Shown piece after piece: positions 6,508 through 13,900 of a stretch of 22,114 nucleotides of DNA (positions are counted from its first letter, which is position 1; the number at the start of each line of letters is the position of its first letter). A program made the translations under genes and the position numbers. The notes under the pieces were generated by a model. That model was not told the origin of the DNA, made no database searches, and worked only from the letters and a program-made list of their open reading frames with translations. Where the stretch lies: positions 1-22,114 of IMG/VR virus record IMGVR_UViG_3300021964_000610. One strand, 5' to 3'. This stretch comes from a virus.

Positions 6508-7695
6508 TTAATCTCCTTGCGTTATTTTTATAGTAGAGTCTCCTCCACCATTGACAATGACCTGAGTACTCTTACCGTTTTGAATCATAATAACTGTATA
6601 AGCGTTAGACCTATCTAAGTCTAGCCTTACAGTGTCTTCTAGAGACTTGTAAAAGGTTATAAGGTTGTCAGTTAAGAATGTGTTGATTTGGGTGTTAGAG
6701 TCAAAGCCAACTTGAGTTCCTTTTAAATCTATGTCAGTCTTTAAAAGTGATTCAGTATTGTCTAACTCATTTACCTCTTCTATGATGTCTAGTAAATCTT
6801 CTAGAAAGTTTACATCAAGATAATTTATATCTAACTCTGTAAACTCTAACTCATCTTCTGCAAGATAGTCTACGTCTAAATCATCGAACTCAAGGAAGTC
6901 AACATCAAGAATATTAGAAACGCCATTTCCATCTTGTCCTTCATCTTCTTGTTCTACTTCCTGTGGTTCATTTACTATTAACATGTTATCAATTAACTCA
7001 AGAGTCAAGTCAAGTATAACGGGTTTGGTTGGTTCAGTCTCGTACATTGAAACTGTAGTAGCTTGGTAAGGCTTGTTAAGTGTTACCTGTCCCATAGCTG
7101 TTGCGACAACAATCTCTCCACTTGGAAGACCATCATCGTCTGGTAATAATATAACTAAACTTCTACCTAGTTCATCTACAGTAACTGTAAAGTCTGTACC
7201 ACGAATAGCTATCGTAGCACTAGGAGTTTGTATGGTTATATTTTCTTTATCTATTGTAGCTAATTTACCAGTGATAAATCTTGCAGTACCACTAGCAAAC
7301 TGAAGTGCCATCTTAGATTTAGACGGGTCTGGGTCATAGATAAACTCGTCTATTATTAGTTCAGAATGTTCAGTCAAACGAACTTGACTGTCATCTAAAA
7401 AAGTAATGCCCAGTCTCCCGTTAGAAGTCTGGACATTGTCATAACTGTTTATGTTGAAATCTAATGCAGCTTGAAAAGTTTCTTTTCTTACTACTCTTCC
7501 GGCTCCATTAAGTTCTGTTATATTTCCTATATTAGCAGCTAGTTGTTGTTCCGCCATCGTTTTGAACGACACAAACAGTACCATTACTACCAACAGAATC
7601 AATCTGTAACCAGTCTGCAGCCAATTTTGATGACTGAATAATGTTAAATGTTCTGTTGCTTCCTGTTTGGTCAAGATAGAAATATCCACCTGCAT
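6508..7695 (-). CDS. Exported FecR-domain protein with acidic repeats, partner of the CHASE2 cyclase
   Basis: Predicted extracytoplasmic protein of about 395 aa. The FecR domain (about 79-175) shows the usual DNVQTSNGR, FLDDSQVRL, IIDEFIYDP and IAIRGTDFTV strands. No cytoplasmic anti-sigma domain and no sigma factor are seen, so this is the stand-alone periplasmic type found with CHASE2 cyclases. A hydrophobic stretch (about 31-46, LILLVVMVLFVSF, then KTMA) sits exactly where FecR homologues have a signal peptide. It lies wholly inside the overlap with the curlin-like gene. ATG 7695 is preferred because AGGA lies 7 nt before it. GTG 7701 is the longest start, and ATG 7557 would remove the export signal. 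After the FecR domain comes an acidic region with four D-[VI]-[DN]-[FY]-L repeats and a short Gln/Asn/Gly tail that recalls a curlin repeat. Confidence 0.85.
   Translation of the reverse strand: MQVDISILTKQEATEHLTLFSHQNWLQTGYRLILLVVMVLFVSFKTMAEQQLAANIGNITELNGAGRVVRKETFQAALDFNINSYDNVQTSNGRLGITFLDDSQVRLTEHSELIIDEFIYDPDPSKSKMALQFASGTARFITGKLATIDKENITIQTPSATIAIRGTDFTVTVDELGRSLVILLPDDDGLPSGEIVVATAMGQVTLNKPYQATTVSMYETEPTKPVILDLTLELIDNMLIVNEPQEVEQEDEGQDGNGVSNILDVDFLEFDDLDVDYLAEDELEFTELDINYLDVNFLEDLLDIIEEVNELDNTESLLKTDIDLKGTQVGFDSNTQINTFLTDNLITFYKSLEDTVRLDLDRSNAYTVIMIQNGKSTQVIVNGGGDSTIKITQGD
6802..6912 (-). repeat. Acidic D-[VI]-[DN]-[FY]-L repeats in the FecR protein
   Basis: The encoded segment contains LDVDFL, LDVDYL, LDINYL and LDVNFL in about 37 residues, with Asp/Glu-rich spacers. 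It is a low-complexity acidic linker between the FecR domain and the C-terminal tail and could bind cations or form a stalk. Confidence 0.7.
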
Positions 7696-8248
7696 ATCCA
7701 CTTCCTGTAAAGTTTACTGTGTTGCTATCTCCATCTACATCAACGTAGTTAGTAGCACCATCGTAGTTAATATCAAAGTCAAATGTATTACTATCACCAT
7801 TAATAATCCAGTCTAAGTCTGTGTTACTAGACATAGCTAACGTAGCTAAGTCAAGTGTAAAAGTATTACTATCTCCAGTAACATCTACATTAACATCAGA
7901 ACCATCTGCTCCATAAGTATTTGTTGGGTCTACTTGTATAGTAAAGTTATTCCCACTTCCATCAAACTCAAAAAACCCTGTGAAGTTATCAGCTAAAATA
8001 TCTCCTAAGAACTTATTAGTATCTCCAATTTGATTGATGTCTAAAGTCAAGGAAGTTCCATCCAAGTCTAAAGGTGTTAAAGTTCCAGCTACGGAATTCA
8101 AACCACCAATAATATTTGCAGAACCTAACTGTTCTAAATCTATGTTAGCTGTAGCACCCGATTGGTCAACATATATTTCGTTATCAGCCCCGTATGTTGG
8201 CAATGCACTCAGCATCACAAACAGGCTCATTAATTTTAATATTTTCAT
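7532..8248 (-). CDS. Curlin-like (CsgA/CsgB-type) repeat protein, secreted
   Basis: A 238-aa protein with a clear signal peptide (residues 1-20, ending PTYG before ADN). The mature chain is Asp/Asn/Gly/Thr-rich and built from short strands that match the curlin pattern Q-x-G-x-x-N: Q29..G31..N35, Q40-L-G-S-A-N45 and Q73-I-G-D-T-N78. A second set reads G-D-S-N-T-[FV] at about 125, 151 and 173, followed by alternating hydrophobic strands. QTGSNRTFNIIQ lies near 194. These suggest a stacked beta-solenoid or amyloid-forming subunit exported through the CsgG pore encoded just upstream. Only two cysteines exist, C226 and the C-terminal C238. It starts 65 nt inside csgG, and its last 164 nt overlap the FecR gene. 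Sequence drift from enteric CsgA is large, so polymerisation is inference. Confidence 0.78.
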   Translation of the reverse strand: MKILKLMSLFVMLSALPTYGADNEIYVDQSGATANIDLEQLGSANIIGGLNSVAGTLTPLDLDGTSLTLDINQIGDTNKFLGDILADNFTGFFEFDGSGNNFTIQVDPTNTYGADGSDVNVDVTGDSNTFTLDLATLAMSSNTDLDWIINGDSNTFDFDINYDGATNYVDVDGDSNTVNFTGSGYAGGYFYLDQTGSNRTFNIIQSSKLAADWLQIDSVGSNGTVCVVQNDGGTTTSC

Positions 8249-9038
8249 ATTTCCAATAGCCTCTCTCTATTCCTATTTTTATAATATTTAGAACACCTGT
8301 CTCTATTGCCTTCTGCAAAGCTATAGATACAGATTCATTCTCCGATACACCGCCTTCTATTTCTACCAGCTCTGTGCCAGTTTCAATAAACCTAAATATA
8401 TCTTGAGAAATACTAGTGGAGATAATGCTCTTAGAAACTAACGTCTCTGTAAGCACTTCTCCTGTTGATACAGATACTAACCTTAATGATATAGTAACTG
8501 TATCTTCCCTGTACTGCTTACTGTTACCTACTCCTAGGTATCTAGCTCCAGCACCTCCAGACTTGAGATTAGCTTCGTAACTAATTACCCCACCCTGAAT
8601 CAACAACCCTGCAAATAGCAGAGGTTTCATTTTATTATCTTCTTTAAACTCTTTACGAGTACTTCTTATAAGTTGTCTTTCTTTTGTTAGGTCATCCAAG
8701 CCTACTCTTTCTACAACTCTAAAAAACTTTCCATCCGATGTATGCTTCAAAGCTCTTATAAGAAAAGCTTCTGGAGCTTGTGTAATAGCTGTACTAAATA
8801 AAGCAAAGGTACTATTACTTCTTCTCTGTCCTGTTAAATCTTTAAAGCTATTAGGGTATATAGCTATAGTCGGCATTACTGTAGCCGGTGGTAAATTCTT
8901 TAACTCTTCTGACTGTAGTTCTAAAATGTCCGGAGATTGTATTTTCTTTGTTAATAATAAATCTTCGTTATGACTTATAACCGCACAGTTAGAAAGTAAA
9001 ATTGCCAACAGGCAAGGAAATAGTCGTTGTATCACCAT
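8184..9038 (-). CDS. csgG: Curli secretion pore lipoprotein CsgG
   Basis: A 284-aa outer-membrane lipoprotein that forms the curli export channel. A signal peptide ends in the lipobox LSNC, with lipidated C18. The Asn before the cysteine is less usual than Gly or Ala. Conserved CsgG segments follow: DLTGQ, FSTA, V-x-E-R-x-G-L, NERK-like KERQLIRS, GGVISYEANLKSGG, GARYLGVG, VSTGEVL, FRFIE and the final ETGVL..IERGYW. Resemblance to E. coli CsgG runs over nearly the whole chain. The loop between TGQ and FSTA, which forms the pore constriction, differs: the E. coli PYPASN residues are replaced, with only the final Phe kept. The first 50 nt overlap csgF. The last 65 nt overlap the curlin-like gene. 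Confidence 0.95.
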   Translation of the reverse strand: MVIQRLFPCLLAILLSNCAVISHNEDLLLTKKIQSPDILELQSEELKNLPPATVMPTIAIYPNSFKDLTGQRRSNSTFALFSTAITQAPEAFLIRALKHTSDGKFFRVVERVGLDDLTKERQLIRSTRKEFKEDNKMKPLLFAGLLIQGGVISYEANLKSGGAGARYLGVGNSKQYREDTVTISLRLVSVSTGEVLTETLVSKSIISTSISQDIFRFIETGTELVEIEGGVSENESVSIALQKAIETGVLNIIKIGIERGYWKYENIKINEPVCDAECIANIRG

Positions 9039-9498
9039 TTGAATCCGTTATTGTTAAAGTTATTATCCCATCTATAACAGTGTATTCTATTCTGTTACCT
9101 TCTAATTCTAGTACACCACTATCGCTAGGAGTCTCACCAAACAAGTTCTCTACAAGTTGTCTAGATAATTGTGCATATATTCTAGACTCTAAGTTTCTTA
9201 TAAACCTTGCAAGTGTTGTGTTCTCTTTATCTCTTTCTATCTCATCTTGTAAAGCTTTTATCTCTGCTTTCAAAGCTGCCTTACGATTAAACTCTTGGTT
9301 TTGTATGGTTAGATAATGTGATGATGTACCAACACCATTAAAGCTAGGGCTTTTAAATTTAAATACCATCTCATCTGCAAAGACTTTAGAGTTACCCCAG
9401 AAAGCCAACAACATCAAACCAAAAACAGCTACTTGAACTACAGAAGCAACTGTAATCTGTTTCATAGGATGTACTTTTTCTAAATCATTTAAGTTCAT
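8989..9498 (-). CDS. csgF: Curli assembly factor CsgF
   Basis: A 169-aa secreted protein. A hydrophobic export signal spans about 13-41 with cleavage after KVFA, exposing a mature N-terminus DEMVFKFKSPSFNG. This matches the CsgF N-terminus (TMTFQFRNPNFGG in E. coli) that inserts in the CsgG channel. The C-terminal beta part also follows CsgF (IEYTVIDGIITLTITDSNG, then TTTISLPVGNF). The central helical region (about 70-118), with heptad-like charged residues, is longer than in E. coli CsgF (138 aa). ATG 9498 overlaps the stop of the 28-aa membrane peptide as ATGA, which favours it over an internal ATG at residue 12. CsgF couples the pore to curlin nucleation at the cell surface. Confidence 0.9.
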   Translation of the reverse strand: MNLNDLEKVHPMKQITVASVVQVAVFGLMLLAFWGNSKVFADEMVFKFKSPSFNGVGTSSHYLTIQNQEFNRKAALKAEIKALQDEIERDKENTTLARFIRNLESRIYAQLSRQLVENLFGETPSDSGVLELEGNRIEYTVIDGIITLTITDSNGDTTTISLPVGNFTF

Positions 9499-9581
9499 AA
9501 CTGCTCTAATACACTAAGAATAAATAAAAATACAAAAATACTTATTACTGGTATTTCAAATTTAATCTTTTCTTTTATCAT
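9495..9581 (-). CDS. 28-aa single-helix membrane peptide
   Basis: A reading frame from ATG 9581 to TGA 9495 encodes a peptide with a charged start (MIKEKIKFE), a hydrophobic helix (PVISIFVFLFILSVL) and a polar end. It begins 20 nt inside the preceding coiled-coil membrane protein and ends by overlapping the csgF start as ATGA, and it fills an otherwise unexplained gap of 63 nt. The topology and its place after the holin genes suggest an accessory holin, antiholin or pinholin-like peptide. The ribosome site is weak (AGAG). It is supported by gene packing and by its membrane-protein composition, not by homology. Confidence 0.6.
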   Translation of the reverse strand: MIKEKIKFEIPVISIFVFLFILSVLEQL

Positions 9582-9912
9582 CTCTTTTAGCTTTTGAAAT
9601 TTTAGCAGTGTCAATTAACTGTGGCACTCCTAATATAGTTTTAATCATAGTATCTTGTCTTATAATTTCATTATCAAGACTTCTTACTCTATCTATCAAT
9701 GCAACAAGTATGCCATGTTGCGTATCTAACTTTACACCTAGTCTTTCTTCTATAGCTGCTATCTGTGATTCTACTTTTGCATCAACAGCATCTAACTTTG
9801 CTTCCATGCCATCAACAATACGTATGACTAACTTATAAATAAACCAACCAAGACCTATTGCTGCTGCTATAGGAAACCCAACTTCTTGAATAAAGACTAC
9901 TACTTGTTCCAT
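9562..9912 (-). CDS. One-helix membrane protein with coiled coil, holin-like
   Basis: A 116-aa protein with an N-terminal membrane helix (about residues 11-32, VGFPIAAAIGLGWFIYKLVI) followed by a long amphipathic coiled coil (about 34-90) and a basic tail (KAKRDDKRKD). The layout resembles the BhlA/UviB group of small phage holin-like proteins. Its start overlaps the upstream holin stop as TAATG, so both are translated together. It probably acts in lysis, as a second holin or holin regulator. The assignment rests on topology and position in the lysis cassette. Confidence 0.65.
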   Translation of the reverse strand: MEQVVVFIQEVGFPIAAAIGLGWFIYKLVIRIVDGMEAKLDAVDAKVESQIAAIEERLGVKLDTQHGILVALIDRVRSLDNEIIRQDTMIKTILGVPQLIDTAKISKAKRDDKRKD

Positions 9913-10385
9913 TAGTCTTTCTGTGTGTTAGAAGCTCCAAAGTAAAATGATATTACAGCACTTGCTAAACCACCAAGGTATCCTAGTACTAAGTTTATAA
10001 GAGCTTCAGAGTTCTGCTCGGGTGGTTGTAAAGTAACAAGAAATATATATCCTAAGAATCCACCTACTGTAGCTATGCCCATAATACGTGCAGTCCAGTC
10101 TTTACTAAAGTTCTTTCTAGCATCTTGAGTATCTAGTGTTTCTAACTTAAACACATCTACTTCTAACTCTTTCATCTGCACTTCAAAAGCTTGTTCAGCT
10201 TTTTTAAGTTCTAGCATTTGTTCAGGTGTTGCATCTGCTACAGCTTTCTCTATAGCTTTAGGTGTGTTAGGAACTCCCAATACATCAGCTATCATGTTTG
10301 CCGCCATTCCTCCCATTGGTCCACCCAAGGCAGTTCCTAATGTAGGTGCAACAGCTCCAACTATATTCTTTAATACGTTCTTCAT
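9912..10385 (-). CDS. Holin of the GTA_holin_3TM type
   Basis: A 157-aa protein with the order seen in the gene-transfer-agent/phage 3-TM holin family: a Gly/Pro/Ala-rich N-terminus (APTLGTALGGPMGGMAANMI), a charged helix carrying AIEKAVADATPEQMLELKKAE, an AR pair before the membrane part, helices at about 101-119 and 129-149, and a short FGASNTQKD end. Such holins make the inner-membrane lesions that release the lysozyme encoded upstream. The start overlaps the preceding small gene as ATGA and has GAGG 8 nt upstream. No distinct third helix is evident unless the Ala/Gly-rich N-terminus inserts. Confidence 0.82.
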   Translation of the reverse strand: MKNVLKNIVGAVAPTLGTALGGPMGGMAANMIADVLGVPNTPKAIEKAVADATPEQMLELKKAEQAFEVQMKELEVDVFKLETLDTQDARKNFSKDWTARIMGIATVGGFLGYIFLVTLQPPEQNSEALINLVLGYLGGLASAVISFYFGASNTQKD

Positions 10386-10531
10386 TCTATATCCTCGTAA
10401 ACTTTCGTTAATAAATTTTCAAATAAAATTCTAAAGTCTTCTAAAGCAACAAAACCCATTTCATTATTTCCTTGAAAAAGACAATATTCTCGGTAGCTTT
10501 CTTCTAATTGCTTTTCAGTGTATAGAAGCAT
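10382..10531 (-). CDS. 49-aa acidic protein between lysozyme and holin
   Basis: A short frame from ATG 10531 to TGA 10382 fills the gap between lysozyme and holin. It starts inside the last 17 nt of the lysozyme gene, just after AGGGGAAGAGG, and ends as ATGA with the holin start. The product (begins MLLYTEKQLEESYREYC) has acidic helices, aromatic residues and no membrane segment. Coupled overlaps at both ends support a real gene. A lysis-timing role is conceivable from position. Function unknown. Confidence 0.7.
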   Translation of the reverse strand: MLLYTEKQLEESYREYCLFQGNNEMGFVALEDFRILFENLLTKVYEDIE

Positions 10532-10982
10532 CCTCTTCCCCTAGAACTATTTTCTGCAACTCTACACTACGTCTACCTACTTGTTTAAACCAACGACTAT
10601 CTTCCATCTCTACAGCCATCTTTTTCCAGTCATGGTCTCTACAAGCTTTCAACATGTTTCTAAACTTTGAAAGTCTTGAACCTCCTAGGTTAAAACACAT
10701 GTTTACTAACACTCTTTGTATAGGCTCTGGTAGCTTTTCAAAGTCTTTCTCACTACCAAAGACATGTATAGCTTCCTTGTGGTGCTTTTTAAAGTCATCC
10801 TCGTAATACATGTCTACAACTTCTTGACTAACAGGTGTACCAACTTCCCAATCATATTCAGGGTCGTTAGGTTGGCAAAGGTGTCCAACTCCTAAAGTTT
10901 TATAGCCTAGACTATCCATATAAATTTCTAACACTTCGCCTTCGTGTCGCTTTATTTCTTGCTTACATAGTTCTACATTCAT
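10515..10982 (-). CDS. T4-type lysozyme (endolysin, glycoside hydrolase family 24)
   Basis: A 155-aa muramidase that cleaves peptidoglycan glycan strands at the end of infection. The catalytic triad of T4 lysozyme is present with exact spacing: E14 (KRHEG), D23 (YMDSLG) and T29 (KTLGVGH), equal to T4 E11, D20 and T26. The C-terminal lobe shows VNMCFNLGG and a W-x-x-x-A..D-S-R-W pattern typical of the family. There is no signal peptide or anchor, so release must depend on the holin. The start at 10982 has an AAGGA ribosome site. It opens the lysis cassette, directly after the largest virion gene. Confidence 0.95.
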   Translation of the reverse strand: MNVELCKQEIKRHEGEVLEIYMDSLGYKTLGVGHLCQPNDPEYDWEVGTPVSQEVVDMYYEDDFKKHHKEAIHVFGSEKDFEKLPEPIQRVLVNMCFNLGGSRLSKFRNMLKACRDHDWKKMAVEMEDSRWFKQVGRRSVELQKIVLGEEDASIH

Positions 10983-10993
10983 ATTATTTTCCT

Positions 10994-13900
10994 TTATTTT
11001 ATTGGCAGCTTACCATCTAAAAATATATAATTTTCCATTAAATCATCAGTAGTTTTTACAACTTTATATCCTTGTTTTTGTAAAAAGTTTGTAACTGAAG
11101 GAGGCATAGAAGATATATATCCCGAACCTTCTTTTTTATTAAGTTTTAAATTCTTTTGAAATTCTTTTAAACTTCCTACTTTTCTAAGGTCCTTTTCTTT
11201 TTTTATTTCAGCTTGTAACTTATTTAAAATTTTATTGCTAGGTTTGTCTGCATTAAATACTTTATCTTTACCTAATTTTGCAGGATTAAAAGCTTGTCTA
11301 GATATATCAGACGTATCTATTTTATAAACAGTTCCTTTAGGATAAGAATAATACCTAGCTAGTCCTTTACTTTTTGTTGTATAAACACCGCTTTGTAAAT
11401 TTTCAGAAGGTTTAGGACTTCTTATATTAGTAGCTGTTATATCCTTTAAATTTTTTTTCGGACTACCATGTAATACAGTTTTAGGCATAGTAGCTTTCCC
11501 TATAACTTCTTCTCCTACTTCTTTTAAACCTTTACCAAATTTAAAAGCTCCCAATCCTAACAGAACATCTGCTACAGGAGATACTTGTTTTAGTCCCGGC
11601 TCATCTGGTCCTCTATCTATTTCACTTGTGCTTCCATCTTCATGTGTTCTAATTATTTTATTATCTAAAACTTCTATTTCAACAATAGGACTCATGTTAG
11701 AACCACCTCTAGCAAGTCCAAGTCTAATTATCTGTTCAGAATAAGGGCTACCAGTAAAAGGGTTTACCCTATCTGCAGGGTTTTCTTTAGTGTAGGGTAC
11801 GTCCTTACCCTTTACTATCCCACCTTCAACTTTTCCTTGTCTTTCTTGTAACTTTTTAAACCCTTCTTCACTTAGTTTTCCTTCAAGCTCTCCAAGTTTT
11901 TTCTGATAAATTTCCCATTCAGCATTTAGTGCGTATAATTCTTCTTGTAATTTTACCCTTCTCTTTTCAGCTTCTTCACTTGTTAAATTACCCTTTCTAA
12001 TTTCTTTAGGTATACTTTTAATTTTTGTATTTATTTCATCTCTTTCTTTTTGATGTAAAAAGGTTTTTAATTTTTTATTAGCATAAGCATCTTGAGGTCT
12101 CAATCTCAAACCAAACATATAAGCTAAAGCTAAGAACGGAGTATCGTTTGCTATGTATTGTGAACCATAAACTCTTTCTCCGTCTAATTCTCCTATATCA
12201 ATTCTTTTTGCTTTTTCATATCTTCTAGTACCGTAAGCTCCTTTTAAATATGGAATATTAGGAATTTGAGCTTTTGCAAAATGAGCTGCTATCGAACCTA
12301 TATTATCAGTATCAACTCCATATTCTTCTAAATCTCTTCCAGTGTAAGGGTCTTGCTTTGAAAATGCAGTATAAAAAGCATCGAAGAAAATACCACCCGG
12401 TTGAAAGTTTGCAGGTACTCCGGGTAAACCTACTTCAGTGCTTCTTTGTTCAAATATATCGCCACCGGGAATCCAACGACCTACATCAAGATAAACTGCA
12501 TTTCCATTTTCATCATCAACAGGCATTCTTATGTTAGTGTAAGGCATTAAGTCTCCAACAGCAGGAACACCACCAAACATTCTTTTATTATATTCTTGTC
12601 TTACAGTAAGCCTATCCATTTCTTCACCAAGTTCATCATCAGCTAAGTATGTAAATCCTTCATTTAAACCATAACCAAAAGCACCCCATTTAATAAATTT
12701 TTGAGGTCTTAAAATAGCAGATTCGGCTAGTAAAGGTATTACTCTATACGTATAACTTATAAAAGGAACCATAGTTCTTTTCAATGCTTGAACTGCAGTA
12801 GCGTTAATATCGTAATCAATAAACCACTTACGTGCATCTAAAGCTGCATCAGACCTTGAAAAACCTTTGTTAATTCTATCCATATAAACAGCCATTCTAA
12901 ATATTTGGTCTTCAAGCTGATAAAGTCTTTCCATTTTTTCAGCAGGTAGTTTGCCATATTTTTTTGTCATTTCCCAAGTTTTATCTAAAATACCAGCTCC
13001 AAAATTTTCTTTGTTTTGTAGTTTTGTTAAAGCTCTTTCTATTTCACTAAGTTCATTACCTAATTCTTTAGATACTAAATCAACATCAAATATACCATCA
13101 ATTTTTGCTTGTCTATGTATTTTAGAATTAGGATTACGCATCTCTTTAATTCCTTTAAAAAGCATTTTCAAACCATCAAAAAGACCATCACCAACATCTG
13201 CAAAATCTAATAACATTACGTTGGAAGCTGTATTACCTACGTGAGTAGGAACACTCCAAGCAGTTTTAGTTTTTTTCCAAAGTGTTTGAAGTTTGTCAAA
13301 ATATTTTGCTATAGGAGCTTTTGCAGCTTTATCAATAATTGAAAAGTTAAAAGTATGTTTTATATCTTGTAATACATTTTTTTCTATATACTTACCACTA
13401 AGCTCTCCATACTTTAATTGTTTAGTTCCTTGAACTCTACTACTAGGCATCATTGCAAAACGATTTTGTTCACTTTTTGGCAAAGCTTTCCAATCAGCTT
13501 CATCTAAAACAAAGTTTTTATTTTTAGATAAATCATCAAAGAATCTTGCAGTAGATATATCATGTGCAAATAATCTACCTGTTTCTGCTATAGCGTATGA
13601 AGCATTTTCAATTTCTTCTAAATCTTTTCTTTCTTGTTTAGTGTACTGTCTTCTTACTTTAACTTTACCACCTTTTAATTCTTCTAATATTTCCCACCCT
13701 TCTTTTTTCCATTTAGAATTAACATTATCAAAATCTTTTTTAGTAGTAGTTTCAACTAAACCTCTTGGCTTAAGCTCATCTCCAATAATTCTAATTTGTT
13801 TATTAGTTTCATAAAAAACTTTATCTGTTTCTTGTTTAGGTTTTCTATAAGTTCTTTTTATATAAGTATCAATATTTTTCTTAAAAACTTTTTCGTCTAA

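Noticed and set aside
7555-7557. ATG 7557 as start of the FecR protein
   Set aside because: It has no ribosome site and would remove the hydrophobic export segment expected for this family. It remains possible.
4773-9498. Idea that the curli/cyclase block is a bacterial island rather than phage cargo
   Set aside because: The block joins the phage lysis genes by overlapping start/stop codons with similar AT-rich composition, and no integrase, IS or repeat borders are seen. A chimeric assembly still cannot be excluded without reads.
9495-9560. Possible - strand promoter before csgF
   Set aside because: The T-rich stretch has no pair of -35/-10 elements close to consensus and is explained as coding for the 28-aa membrane peptide.
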